The notes under the pieces: model-generated
What the model saw: only the letters and a program-made list of their open reading frames with translations
The model's database searches: none
Told to the model about the DNA's origin: nothing
Translations under genes and position numbers: made by a program
Shown: positions 11,049 through 22,058 of the stretch, in pieces
How positions within the stretch are numbered: the stretch's first letter is position 1
How the letters are laid out: the number at the start of each line of letters is the position of its first letter
Origin: Paraconiothyrium sp. Pb-2020
Taxonomy: Eukaryota > Ascomycota > Dothideomycetes > Pleosporales > Didymosphaeriaceae
Reading direction: 5' to 3'
NCBI GenBank assembly: GCA_022419385.1
Contig: JAJUBI010000001.1
Span: 1,364,001-1,428,000 of the forward strand
DNA length: 64,000 bases

Positions 11049-13454
11049 GACAATAATGGTGGAGAGATGATACCCTTTCTTTGGTTACGACACCCTTCTC
11101 AGATTTATCTTCGCATGGTCAGGGTGTTGGTCTATTCATGTATATCTACTTTGTGGGCATTTACTTTGTGGCAAGCATCAGAAGAAATCGATGATCAGCA
11201 TCAACATACAACAAGAATTGCACAGTGAACTCTGATTGCTTAAAGCGCTCACAAACTTGTGATCTACCATCTCTCGTCCATGCGCCTTAGGCGACCCTTC
11301 CCTCACAGCTTCTCTATCACCTCGTGCCTCTCAATAGCTTGTCTCACCTACTCCCCAACCCATCTACCCTTGGCAGTAACACTGCAGACCTGAACCTCTA
11401 GTCAGCCCATTTGATATCTTCAGTACCTAAACCAATTTCGAGTATACGCACCCGCATACCTTCAGCAGCCTTGCAGCCGTAGACTTTATCCCTAACGAGT
11501 CGACCTCGAGCCTTACGGCAGGCATCCTGGGTCGAATAGTTGCGTGTTTTACCAACGACCTTGCTAGTGTATCTTCAAGCGAGTGAAGGGGTGGAGACGA
11601 GGACAAGGAGCAAGATCGTCGAGATGAGGTCGGATGATTGCGTGGTGGGTTGATCCAAACCTGTGCGTTGCCTGTCTATCAGTGAGAAAGCAAGGTGCTA
11701 GAAAAGGAAGAAACGAAGATGATAATGACAGTACGATCTTGTACCTAGTGTGCCGGCAGATGAACGTTCTGAAGTGCCTAAAGAAAATTGATGAGTTTGG
11801 CCTCATAGGGAAAGCTGACATCGTCTAAACAGTGAGCGGGATGAGCTGAGCTGTTTGCACATTCGCTCTTTTAGACCTTTGATAGCGGTGTGAGAGTAAA
11901 TGGCAAAAGCCGTCCTAAGGAGTGGTCCAGATTGTGCTGTATAATAGTTTGTGTACACTCGGTGTAAGTGTATGCCCTCCTAATATAGCGTTTATCTCCC
12001 CTCTTGCTTCTTAAGGGTTTGCTACGCCGACCCCTCCATCGCCTCCACCCTCGCCTTAAGGGACTCTCAAAGAGAATACTAGCGCGGCCGAGAACGGAGT
12101 GGATGGTATCGTAGCCTGCATTCTATCCAGGGTAGCTCCGTGAGATAGAATTCAGTCCTGTTGTGGACGAGTGTTGTGGTCGGATGCTGTAGAGGGTGAT
12201 AGCACCAATCATGATATCCACTGGATGCTCTCTTATTGCATTGTTTTGCTTTCCTTGATCGCTACTTGTGCCCTTGCTGTGATGATGCTCATTTTTTCGA
12301 AGGTGGATATTTAATTTATGAGGCTAGGAATTAGGTATTTACTAATCACTCCGGTGGTTCTGAAAACGAGTATCTTCTTGGGAGTGTCTGTTGGTAGGTG
12401 TGAGCGTAATTGCGTGATACTGGCCTGCGACTTCGAATCCAAGAGCGGAAGCGGAGTTGAGGACAACAGTTGACTGGGGCGGCCTGAGGTGCTCACCTTG
12501 ATGATGATTAAGGGGAGAATAGAAAGGGTTGGAAAAATTGCACGGTAGATCCAAAGGCTATCCCTCGAATTGTGAGCGAAGCACTTTGGATGTGCCGCAG
12601 TTTTCCCCGGGCTATGCCTGGTTCTACCCTAGACTTTGCATACACGCTCTGTTTACAAGAACGTACGTGATTCGAGACCAGTCATCACGGCTCGGAAGGA
12701 ATGCGTAGCTATGAGATATTTTGAACTGTCGCTTCTGCGCATAGAATGAACGTACTTCTTTCGAGTTCACGAACATTGACTTGAGGCGTGTCTATTTCTA
12801 TATCAGAGAATTCAAGTAAGAATAGTGGCAGTGCTAAGATAGGATGAGATGATAACATGTGGTGCGCCTAATGTATTGGAAGAAAATGGGCTAAGCGTCG
12901 CAATGACATCAATGTATATACTGGTAAGAAGAGCGGCTATTGTAAGGTGGCTGCGCTATTGGTGCCTCGGTTATTGACCACGGAACCGATTTGCTTGTCG
13001 AACGTGCTTGGTTCACGAACGCCGCGTAGTGGCGCGTAAGCGTGAACTGTCCCTATAGTTCCTAGGCTTCAAGGCTCTTTGAGTAAGCCCAATCATCGTC
13101 AATCCTCAAGAGGCAGCTTAGTTCCAGAAGCATCGAAGCCAGTGGAAGGCGTTTTAGGAGCAGCTTTCTCAGTGTAGCTATTTCGGGCGTACCGCCACGG
13201 CAAGATAGAAATTGACCTGAGTCATGATGCAATTAATATGTTGAAAATACGCCTGTTATTTTTGTCTTTAGCACCGCTTTTGCTGGTGATGGATGGGGGA
13301 ACCTTGGAAGATGCATGCTCCAGAGGGTCTGGGACAGGCTGGAACGCTAGTGACGAGTTTGGCTATTGAAGTATTACGGAATTCCCAAGGGGCGCCAACA
13401 TCCGCGAATACGTGCCAAGAAACCTCTTAACCCGTGCAGTCTAGCTTCATTGAA
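11049..13454. other. Intergenic region with a small-protein relic
   Basis: The only coding trace I can support is the minus-strand relic at 11348-11643. From 11,700 to 13,450 I see no protein-like frame, RNA gene or repeat. Confidence 0.55.
11348..11643 (-). pseudogene. Relic of a small secreted Cys-containing protein
   Basis: On the minus strand a frame beginning at 11643 encodes a signal-peptide-like segment (Leu/Val-rich, ISTILLLVLVSTPSLA), then a Lys/Arg-rich segment with Cys in DACRKA and GCKAAE, a well-formed intron (11398-11459, GTATGC...GACTAG) and a short last exon ending at TAG 11348. The exon lengths join exactly in frame over 78 codons. Two defects break it: the codon where a start is expected is ACG (11641-11643, in a CCACC context) and TGA (11575-11577) follows the signal peptide. 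I read this as a decayed effector-like gene. Alternatively it is chance, or an upstream exon supplies the start and hides the stop. No family recognised. Confidence 0.35.
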
Positions 13455-14061
13455 TTACATGAAGTAGTTCTTGACGGTATAAAACAGGTACGCCGTCATT
13501 GTCACCAGTGAGGCCTGCGAACCGTAGTACCCGATAATCCTGCCGATGCCCATACTCTTTGGTCGCATCTAAGCACTTCATTAGCAAAAACTCTAGAACT
13601 CTTCGCGATCATGCATCTTACCAATCCGAATTCAACATGAGAGATACGGAAAACCAACATAGCACCAAGGAAGTAGTTGACGTATTTCCTATTATTTCGA
13701 TGAGGTAGAGTTACGGATGAAGTTCATGGAGAAGAGTTACCGTTCGGCTCCATTGAGTTCCGCCAATACAGCGATGATTAGCGCAAGCGGAATGTTCTCG
13801 TTGAAGTTCTGCTGTGCGCGAGTGCATACGTATAATAGATCCTCGTTGCCCTTAGAGGCATCTATCTTATCTCCGAAATACCTTTCCTTCGAATCAGCCA
13901 GATCGTTCAGTATATCGTAAAGTAACATACGTCTCGGTGGTCAAGCGGTGATATACGATGCGGTTTTGTAAGAATAAATAGTAAGCCGCGAAAGGAACGG
14001 TCCATGACGCCGTTGCCGGGGATAGGTTGAGGCCGATGCGGCTGGTTGGGAATGAAGCCAT
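13455..14061 (-). CDS. MAPEG-family membrane protein
   Basis: Minus-strand exons 14061-13931, 13881-13741, 13688-13622 and 13568-13455 join in frame to 150 residues. The diagnostic MAPEG pattern is present: TYFGDK, then RAQQNFNENIPLALIIAVLAELNGAE, then RISHVEFGL. Four hydrophobic segments are visible, as expected for this family of glutathione- and eicosanoid-metabolising integral membrane enzymes (microsomal GST, LTC4 synthase, FLAP). Fungal members of this length are mostly uncharacterised and are presumed to be glutathione-dependent detoxification enzymes of the ER or mitochondrial membrane. The Arg/Asn/Glu signature residues (RAQxNFxEN) are retained, so it should be functional. It lies downstream of MDM35 on the same strand. 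Confidence 0.88.
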
Positions 14062-14520
14062 TGTAGTTGTACGTGAGCAATTGGACGGGATGCGTGGAAT
14101 TGCGAAGAAGAAGAAGTGTTGGCAGTGACGAGTGGAGAAGATATATGTGGATCCTTGGGACGCGCTTTATGTTTATGTCATGGGCTAGCGTGAAACAAAT
14201 TCCCCTAGGGGACTTTTGCCGAATCGATATCCATGATGCACCTCGTTCACATGACTGGGATCAATGGATGGGTAGAGTGAAGTTCATAGCCATTTTGTAC
14301 CAGCAAACACAATTGCACATGCCAGCATCAGAGCCTTCGCGTGCCTTCCTATGCTTCTATACTACAGGACCCTGCGCGTCGCGTTAGAAGAAGGAATTGG
14401 GTTACCGGCTGTGAGGGGGCTGCTTACCAATCGATATATTAAACCGAGATGCGAACGCCGAGTATTCTGAAGGTTCAAATGTTCCTTCACGTTGGTGCTC
14501 ATCGTTTCTGACACAATAAG
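14062..14520. other. Spacer between the MAPEG gene and MDM35
   Basis: Promoter side of the MAPEG gene. The bases next to MDM35 (about 14357-14520) could hold an alternative C-terminal exon of MDM35; otherwise nothing is seen. Confidence 0.5.
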
Positions 14521-14942
14521 TTACATATGAAAACTGCAAGGTGAAAATGCTACACTAACAGGCTTCATGTGCTCCGCGTCATTTTCCCGATTGTCTTCAC
14601 GCGCTTCTTTGACCATCTTGTCGATGCCTCTGTCTTTCAAAACTTTCTGGTGGTGATGAGTAGGGCGGTCTAGTCAAAGGGCGTCACGTACCGAGAGACA
14701 CTTCTCATATTGCTTGAAGAGCGGGTCACACTCGTCTGTAGTAGCGGTGCCTGGGAGGAATTCTGGGAACGTCAACCAAATTGTGATGACCGTTGACGTA
14801 TTAGGGGAGCATACTCTCACTGTACCATTTCAGGAAGCAGTTGTCGTACCGCCTGTGACCCGTTAATCGTCTCATTTAGGTTCAATTCGAATAGCACATA
14901 CTCTTTCACTTCATTGCACTCTGGTGCCAGCGAAGCGGACAT
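14521..14942 (-). CDS. mdm35: Mitochondrial intermembrane-space protein MDM35 (TRIAP1-like)
   Basis: Exons 14942-14902, 14852-14815, 14762-14692 and 14646-14521 give 91 residues beginning MSASLAPECNEVKERYDNCF. It contains a twin CX9C motif (C-NEVKERYDN-C and C-DPLFKQYEK-C) and FLKWYSEKF between the halves, which is diagnostic of Mdm35. This small protein is oxidised by the Mia40 relay and chaperones Ups1/Ups2 lipid-transfer proteins that move phosphatidic acid and phosphatidylserine between mitochondrial membranes. The C-terminus is uncertain: reading on gives a stop at 14521, but a GTTAGT donor at the same place could splice to a downstream exon reaching about 14400. The gene shares a 247-base divergent promoter with RRP6. 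Confidence 0.88.
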
Positions 14943-15189
14943 TTCGTTGGAATGCTCTGAGACAGCAGGAGCCTAGACACAGCGGTAAAGTGAAGGTCCA
15001 GGCACGGGGGCTAGCTTTATCGATAAGATCGCGCCAAGATTTCAACATCTCGAATTTCCTTTCTTCGACCATGAATGATGACCGACTCCTTCGGATACAC
15101 GCCCTCATTTTCAAGGTACCCCCGAGCCGCCACTCAATCTCAGTCAGCTGGTAGTTGCGCGATGGTATTTATCCGCAGGTAGCGCTACC

Positions 15190-17706
15190 ATGGACTTCAA
15201 AACGACCCAGGAACACATCACCAAGGCGCTCATTGCGACTACGCGCGCTGCAACGCGCATCAACGGTGCCGACGTACCCTTCCAGCGCTCGCTCAACCCT
15301 GCGGCGGGTGTCGCCCTCGACGGCCAAAATGCGCGGCTTCTCCAGCTCGCGCGACGCCTTCTGGAAAATGCTGCAGCGGGTTCGGACGCTGTAGGTCCCG
15401 ATCTACCCAATGTCGAAGCCCTCGAGGAGGACGACAAGTGGAGGGGGTTTGTTGATGTCATCGACAGCTTGCTGGAGAAGGCCGACACCAGCCTGGACGA
15501 ATACTCTGGCGTTGTCAAGCGCATGAGCCCTGGGGTTGAACAGGTGCGTCGTTTATAATATGTGTACTGGACCCAGACTGACTTGCGTAGGCGGCTGCTG
15601 CCGCCGCTGCTAAGCCTCGTCCGAATATCGCCGCTGCGCCAGGCAAACATCTGCCAAAACCGCAGCTCCTGTTCGAACAGGTGCCAAAGAACAATGAAAC
15701 GGGTGGCTTCCGACCGTTACTCACCTCAAAACCACATGCAAAGGTTCCCTTGGAATACTGCCTACAAGCGTTCAAGGACGGCCGCAATCGGGAACAGTAA
15801 GATTAATCTGTGTAGCTCATCAACAACACTGATTGAAAGTAGGTATCCACATCCTTACCAAACCGAAATCGAAACCTACGAGTACCCCGATTCCATGTAT
15901 CAGCGTATCGGACCAAAGCCTTACAAGCCTTTTGAGACCACCACTGCAACCTTTGTCGATACCCCAGAGGCACTGGCAACGATGTTGTCTGATCTCAAGA
16001 CCGCCAAAGAGATAGCTGTCGACCTGGAACACCACGACAATCGGTCATATATCGGCATAGTCTCGCTCATGCAGATTAGCACACGTGATAAAGACTGGAT
16101 CGTTGATACGCTGAAGCCTTGGCGGCGCCAATTGGAATGCTTAAATGAAATCTTTGCGGATCCCAATATCATCAAGGTTTTACATGGTGCTTACATGGAC
16201 ATCGTTTGGCTTCAGCGGGATCTAGGCCTGTATATTGTTGGGCTCTTCGACACGCACCATGCCGCTCGCTCCCTGGGATACCCTGGAGGAAGTCTTGCAT
16301 ATCTTCTTGAACGATTCGTCAAGTTCCAAGCACAAAAACAATATCAGTTAGCGGATTGGCGAGTGCGACCATTGAGCAAGGAGCTCTTCGAGTACGCCCG
16401 AGCTGACACACACTTCCTTCTATACATATTCGATAACATGCGTAATGAGCTTGTCGAGAAGTCCGACTTCTCGAACTCCTCAACGAACAAGGTGTTAGAA
16501 GTCCTGACGAAATCGAAGGACACGGCGTTACAACGATACGAGCACCCCATTTACGATTCTGAGCTTGGACTGGGGTCGACAGGCTGGTATAGACTTGTCT
16601 CAAGGACACCGGTGCAATTCACGCCTCAGCAGTTCGCCGTTTTCAAAGCCGTACACAAGTGGAGAGACGACGTGGCTCGGGAGGAAGATGACAGTCCCAT
16701 CTTCGTCATGCCGAACCATGCTTTGTTCTCAATTGCAAGAGATATGCCGAAGGATAAGGCAGCATTGTTTACCGTCGTGGTCCACGTCTCGCCCACACTT
16801 CGCAACCGAGCCGCAGAGCTGGTGAAGATTATTCAGGGTGCGAAGGCCGATGGCTTGAATGGCCCCGATCTTTACGTGACCTTGCAGAGGATCGACAATC
16901 TCAGAGAAGCGGATCGAAAAGATCGAACCCGGACTCAGACTCAGACTCTTGCTCAGTCGACTCCTGCTCCATTAGCCCCTGCTCCTCTAGTCTCGTCTGC
17001 AGCCATACAAGAATCTGCTGCGCCCATCCATTTCGACACTTCAGCATTACGTGCGAATGCCTCACGGTTCTGGGGCCTCTTGACCAAACAGCACACAACA
17101 CCACCGAAGTCTGCGCCTCTCCCGGACATCTCCTTCGCACTCCCCCTACCACCTCTCACTGCAGAGATCTTCGCCGACTCTAACGATGCCATCAACTCGC
17201 CCACCCCCGTTCGAGAACCCCCCAGGTTCGTCGTAGGAGAAGACCGTCCCGCCGAGGACACCCGCACCGACATCTTCGTTATCAAGCAACTCGGCGGCCG
17301 CAAGCGCAAAGCTGAAGCCCTCGAAGCCGCCACACCATCCAAATTCGACCCCATGCTTGACGACGAGATCATGCTGGAAGAAGACGACGAGACAATCCGG
17401 CGCCGGGAAAAGGCCGCGCGCAAGGAAGTCCGGAGGGCGGAGAAAGAAGCCAAGCGCGCAGCGAAGCAAGCCGACCGCGACGCAGCGCCCAACTACGACG
17501 AGGAGCCTACGTTTGACTATGCGAATGCGCCGAGCGTACTGCATGCGAATACGCCGACTGGGGATACGAAGAAAGACAGGAAGGGTAAGAAGGAAAAGAA
17601 GAAGGCGACGACTTTCAATCCGTATGCAAAGTTGGCGGATGTGCCGAAAGGGCTGCCACCGAAGCAGAAAGAGAGTGCGGGACGGAGCAAGACATTTGGG
17701 TCCTAA
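15190..17706 (+). CDS. rrp6: Nuclear exosome 3'-5' exoribonuclease RRP6
   Basis: Exons 15190-15543, 15591-15796 and 15843-17706 give 807 residues. Rrp6 is the distributive RNase D-type subunit of the nuclear exosome, trimming 5.8S rRNA, snoRNAs and aberrant transcripts. Order: PMC2NT domain (about 1-118, the Rrp47-binding part), linker, DEDDy exonuclease with Exo I DLEHHD (D247, E249), Exo II HGAYMDIVWLQRD (D306) and Exo III YARADTHFLLY (Y371, D375), then an HRDC domain (about 480-560) and a long basic, Lys/Arg-rich C-terminal tail with nuclear-localisation character. All catalytic residues are present. Size fits fungal orthologues. ATG 15190 is the first in frame after the divergent promoter shared with MDM35. 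Confidence 0.96.
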
Positions 17707-19644
17707 GCATGAAGTTGAAGGGAGGCAGGTATTTTTGATGAGGCTACTTGGGTCGACTTCTGTACATAGTTCGATGAACCTGCTAGACCTTATGCCGTGC
17801 ATCATGCTTTAATTCGAGCCGGAATCAAGGCTCGAGGGACGTATAAATGACCACCATGTCATTGTAGCTATTTAGCAGACGAACAATAATGTCGTGTATG
17901 CCCTTCTATGTTTCGAAAAGTATACGTGATATTGCCTATAATATATTGATGTACCGCGCACGGTCAGAGAGTGCAAATCGTAACACTATACCCGATTTCA
18001 TCACTATTGTGATGCACCATATTCCCGCTGTGATTTTTCTATCCTACTAGAAAATCTTCGAACTCAACTCTGCCAGGATGATCGCGTAGTTCCTAATAGC
18101 AGCCCCTGCGAATTCTCTTGCCTTCACCGTGTCCATTACCGCAAAGACAACCTGATCCCATCAGCCAACCTAGCACTCCTGCTCTTGGCACAACTCTAAA
18201 CCCGCATTTACACGTCTTTTGAAGGGATTATGAAGCTTGCCGCAGGCCACAGCGCGCAGGACGAGCGTCCTATGGCGGTGCATAGCTGCGACGCACAGCG
18301 TGAGTCGAATTTTGTACTTCATAATATCTTGATCGTGACTGTGCTGGTACGTGCCATCGGCCGTAACACAAAGACTACGTATAGCTGCTGTACTGATGAC
18401 GGAGACTACTGGGAATTCATTCAGTTCGAATCTTCCGTGAGCAGTATCTAGAGCGACCAGCAGCGTGTGTGCGCATCACACACTCTGGGACGACTCACTG
18501 ATCTTTTCACAAGCGCGGGACTCGGCTGGGGAGACGACGCCAGAAGGCCCGAACCAAAGTTGATGTCCACCTTCAGAGCCTCTGTATGGGTCGCTGATCA
18601 TGAAAAGCTTGGGCGAATAAATGGCGTTGAGCAGCTTGAGTGGCTAGTACGCCGGAAGCAGCGAAGGTGAGAGCGAGGTGCGGTAGAAAAGCTCCTCGTC
18701 TTGGCCCATGATACCCTCGCGCCAGCGACCACCAGGCCCAGCTTCAGAGGCGAAGTCCAGTACACGTATCGGCTTCGGCGGCCCCCGCGGCTGGACGTTC
18801 TCTCGCATGATGCCGTCGCTCCTCATGTTTTATTAACATTGCGTCCGCATACGGGTCATGTAAAGGTCTTGACTGGTCTGTTTGCCATTCAGTCTGCTCC
18901 GCAACGGTCGTGACTGAAATGGTGGTGCTTTGACTGATCTTGAGCGCACTTTGAAAAATGTCCTACGAATTGTACCTTTAGTCAATGCTATACCAAGTCT
19001 AGGAGTAGCTCACCTCTTGCAAGACCAGAACTTGGGTGCTCATTTCTCCGGGGCCTTTCGAACCTATTTTCGAGTATTTGAACTTCGGGCTAGGCTCGGG
19101 ATCGAGAGCCGCCATTTCATGGTAATCGTATACAATCCGGGATCAACTGAAGCCTGGAAGCTGCTCGAAAACCTGCTTTAGCACATCCTCGGTCTCTACA
19201 GCGATCTACGAGAGTTTCAGCTTCGACGTAACGCTGAAGATGTTGCCCGGAGTCGAGCTGGTAGCTATAATGCCCGAGAGCTGTCGACGGTATCTGGGAC
19301 GTCGAGTTGTCGTGAAAATGAGAGCATGTATCGAATACTCCAGAAAGCGGAAGTAAATAGATGAGGACTCATTGCTGTTTGGACCTGCCTTGCGTGCAGG
19401 TTGTCTCCACGGCTGCCTCTGGCATCCTCTCTGGCAACGCAGTCGCAGGGCGCAAATGCGGAAAGGCGGAAAGAACCATGCCCACGTAAATACATGTACT
19501 GTGGACACTGCATGTGGCTATCATACATACCGTATGCGTCCTGTGCTAGTCAGCTCACCTTGGGCGAGCCGGTTCGATATGTTTCGAACACTGCGCAGGT
19601 AGGGAGAGGCAGTGTTGCAGATGATAACGACAAGATAAGGCGAG
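17707..19644. other. Intergenic region with a decayed gene
   Basis: Contains the minus-strand relic at 18476-18826. Elsewhere short hydrophilic frames occur on both strands but none resembles a family; 17,800-18,450 and 18,850-19,640 hold nothing I can name. Confidence 0.5.
18476..18826 (-). pseudogene. Relic of a microbial PARG-like (DUF2263/TIGR02452) protein
   Basis: A minus-strand frame from 18826 reads IRVLDFASEAGPGG, then GQDEELFYRTSLSPSLLPAY, an in-frame TAG, then PLKLLNAIYSPKLFMI. This matches the order of motifs in TIGR02452 proteins: a hydrophobic strand ending in ASxxxPGG, the Q-E-E-x-L-x-R-T/S-x-L helix and the AIYSP strand. The family is related to poly(ADP-ribose) glycohydrolases. 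Upstream sequence expected to encode the N-terminal helices is not recognisable, the TAG interrupts the conserved core, and the frame after AIYSP drifts away from the family and ends at 18476. It is therefore scored as a pseudogene fragment. No intron could remove the TAG. Confidence 0.55.
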
Positions 19645-20823
19645 ATGATGCCCCCGATATTTTGTTATAGATCCAAAAGTTGGGCCTCACCGGAGGATTT
19701 GCCGGAGCATTTCCCCGACGTCGGTCATCGAGGGTCATTTCACATGGAACCGGAAAGGGTTTCGCTCAGCCCTATGAACATGGAACCTGCATATGCCCCA
19801 CATCTAGGCGATCACCAAAATGGGGACCATGCGGCCACTTTGCCATCAACAAACACCCGCACCTTTCACACCAACAACCAGTTTCCAAGTTGTACGCAAC
19901 GTCCTCATGTAACCGTCATAAGAAGTATGCCTCCGACCACGCTGTCCGCCTCCCACCCTTCGCCCAAACGCAAGCGCGATCAGCCACCACCCATCCCGCT
20001 TCTGAACACCGCTCTCCGACCCGCCTCGACTCCACCCACTGGCAGCCCCACGCTCAGTGGAAGCGACAGTCCAAGGAATGCTGTCGCGGACCAACTGCGG
20101 GGCATGAGCTTGAGCACCATTACCGCGATTCCCATGAATCCGCTCTCGCCGACGGACGATACAGTGCACAAGAAGCCCAAACTGGAGGTGGGGAGAGCGG
20201 ATAGTGGGATATCGCTTGCCGAACACCTCAAAGGACCAAAAAGCAACACCACTCGAACAGCGGGTGCAAAAAATACGAACACCACCACAGCGTTGGAATC
20301 TGGTTCGAGAGAGGTACCAGAGACGCCTCAGGCATACATACAACCCCGCATCCTCTCAGACATTGCTGCTTTCGCACAACCCACCGCTTTTGTCTCGTCA
20401 CCCATCGACACACCATCGCACAAAAAGCAAATAAGAAATAAGGGTCCATCAACAAGTAACACAGCATCGCAACCCCGCCAACGCAAGAAGTCGCCATCGC
20501 CCCCACTTTCCACACTCACATGGCAAAACAACGAAATCACTGGCCATCTGGCTGATCCCTCTGAGGATCCCGACGACGACGGAACCGGACTAAACGGTAT
20601 CGGGTTCAGGCCTACACCAGCGATTGCCTATGTCCGCGCGCAGAAACGAAAACAGCAGATTCTGGACTGGAAAGCACGAGAAGCGAGGGAAGCCAGAGCT
20701 AAGAGGTCTGAGAGACGAAGAAGGGGCATTGGAGGGAGGTCCTCAAGAGAGCCGACGGTTGAAAGGGAACTGTCTCCGCGTACGGAGATCGACGCCCGTC
20801 GATCTGTGAAGTTCGCCGTGTGA
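19645..20823 (+). CDS. Conserved-looking nuclear protein of unknown function
   Basis: Intronless frame of 392 residues if started at 19645; in-frame ATGs at 19744 and 19927 are alternatives, and 19927 (just before HPSPKRKRDQPPP) is attractive because everything after it looks coding. The protein is mostly disordered and rich in Pro, Ser and Thr, with basic nuclear-localisation-like motifs (PKRKRD, and QRKKSPSP). The one compact, conserved-looking segment is near the C-terminus: ITGHLADPSEDPDDDGTG, then LNGIGFRPTPAIAYVRAQKR, then a highly charged helix rich in Arg, Glu and Ala. No known domain recognised. A chromatin or RNA-associated role would be a guess. It is followed by convergent COX20. 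Confidence 0.7.
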   Translation: MMPPIFCYRSKSWASPEDLPEHFPDVGHRGSFHMEPERVSLSPMNMEPAYAPHLGDHQNGDHAATLPSTNTRTFHTNNQFPSCTQRPHVTVIRSMPPTTLSASHPSPKRKRDQPPPIPLLNTALRPASTPPTGSPTLSGSDSPRNAVADQLRGMSLSTITAIPMNPLSPTDDTVHKKPKLEVGRADSGISLAEHLKGPKSNTTRTAGAKNTNTTTALESGSREVPETPQAYIQPRILSDIAAFAQPTAFVSSPIDTPSHKKQIRNKGPSTSNTASQPRQRKKSPSPPLSTLTWQNNEITGHLADPSEDPDDDGTGLNGIGFRPTPAIAYVRAQKRKQQILDWKAREAREARAKRSERRRRGIGGRSSREPTVERELSPRTEIDARRSVKFAV

Positions 20824-21155
20824 TGGATTGTGAGGGATGTTGCTAATCATAATGTCAAGAGGAGTTTCAGTTTCACGATGTCACGATATTTTTATGATGT
20901 ACGAAGGCAGCACTTGAGGGAAGCGTTCTTTGCGTATGGATTATCGGGTTCCGGAAGGATAGGCGCATCATGGTCCACTCGGGCACTCTATGCGCTCTTT
21001 AGGTTTTCTTGGCACTCGCAACAGGAGGATGGCGCTAGATCAAACGTTGAGTAGTCCTAGCATCTGCTTTGCCTCACAACGGTTTCTTATAACTGTACAT
21101 CTTTTCATACACGAATCTGTACATAACTTTCTTCGTCTCGAATCATACCACACTC
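20824..21155. other. Convergent spacer between the unknown gene and COX20
   Basis: About 330 bases between two convergent stop codons. It should carry both 3' ends; no gene or repeat seen. Confidence 0.5.
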
Positions 21156-21746
21156 CTACCAAAATCGCACATTCTTGTTGAACCAGTGACCCCATGACTT
21201 TCTCCTTTGCTCTTCTATTCGCCGGGCCTCTTCCAGCTTGTCTTGTTCTTCGCGCTGTTTTCTCCGCGCTTCCTTCTTTGCTTCGATGGTCGCGCGTTTC
21301 TTCTCCATCAGCTCCTGCGCTTGCTTCATGCCGTCCTTCTCCTTACGCCGGTAGTACTGGCAAACTTGGTAATGTACACATCCTGTCACGCACCACGCCG
21401 CTACCGCATAATTCGAACACGTTATTACTGGTCCTGCCAGACGTTAGCCAGAGCCATCCCTCCTCGCGCGCTTGAATACATTCCACATACTTGACATCAC
21501 AGCCCCTATCATATATCCAACGAAACCTGAACTTATACCCGTCAGTTGACTGTCGCGCACGCACGGTCGCTTGTAGAAATTGAGGTAGTAGTCTGCGGGG
21601 AGATTCCGGACGACGTCAACGTAGGAGACGTTATCATCGGCCTTCTGGCCGCCTGCTGTGTGGGCAGTACCGCCAGGCATTACGTTTGCGGGGCCGCGCG
21701 GAGGCGGAGAGGTGGGAGCGGAGGGTTCCCGTGTGTCGTCGGCCAT
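21156..21746 (-). CDS. cox20: Cytochrome c oxidase assembly protein COX20
   Basis: Exons 21746-21491 and 21433-21156 (intron GTATGT...GCTAACGTCTGGCAG) encode 177 residues. Cox20 is an inner-mitochondrial-membrane chaperone that binds newly made Cox2 and presents it for maturation and copper insertion. The family core is present: a short domain ending FYKRPCVRDSQLTGISSGF, a first membrane segment, PVITCSNYAVAAWCVTGCVH as the second, then YQVCQYYRRKEKDGM and a long Lys/Glu/Arg-rich helix (about 110-165). The Pro-Cys-xx-Asp/Glu and Tyr-x-x-Cys-x-x-x-Arg/Lys features match Cox20/FAM36A. It is divergent from POL2. Confidence 0.88.
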
Positions 21747-22027
21747 GGTGGTGATGGTGCGGAGGCGAGGTACTTGAGGCGGACGGTTGGATGTTCTCTC
21801 CTCTATCTTTCACTGTCTGAGTTTCCTCCTTCTGCAAACCAGGCGCAACGCTCGATAGCGACGTCTGAGAGTACAATCTCGGATTGTCGTGTTGTAGCGA
21901 TGGGTTCCCGCAATGTGATCCGATCCGCGTAGATTGGCATCATGGACTTTTTGGCAGGGTTAGGGTCGCCAAGCAAGTGGCCCGCTTTTTTCAGCCCGGG
22001 CCAGAATCAATTAAGCAGGGAAGACGC

Positions 22028-22058
22028 GCTGCGAACGCGAACCAACGCGTACCGCGTA
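22028..22058. promoter_or_regulatory. MCB-type (ACGCG) cluster upstream of POL2
   Basis: Within 30 bases there are AACGCGAA, AACGCGTA (a perfect ACGCGT at 22045-22050) and CCGCGTACC, about 200 bases before the POL2 start. ACGCGT is the MluI cell-cycle box bound by MBF (Mbp1/Res) at G1/S, and DNA polymerase epsilon is a classic MBF target in yeasts. That it works here is inferred. Confidence 0.45.

Noticed and set aside
18410..18445. CAGTTCGAATCTT as a possible tRNA B box
   Set aside because: Flanks do not pair into a T arm and no A box lies at a suitable distance.
19206..19528. Minus-strand frames of about 100 codons with Cys-containing segments
   Set aside because: Interrupted frames, no recognisable family; too weak to call a gene or relic.
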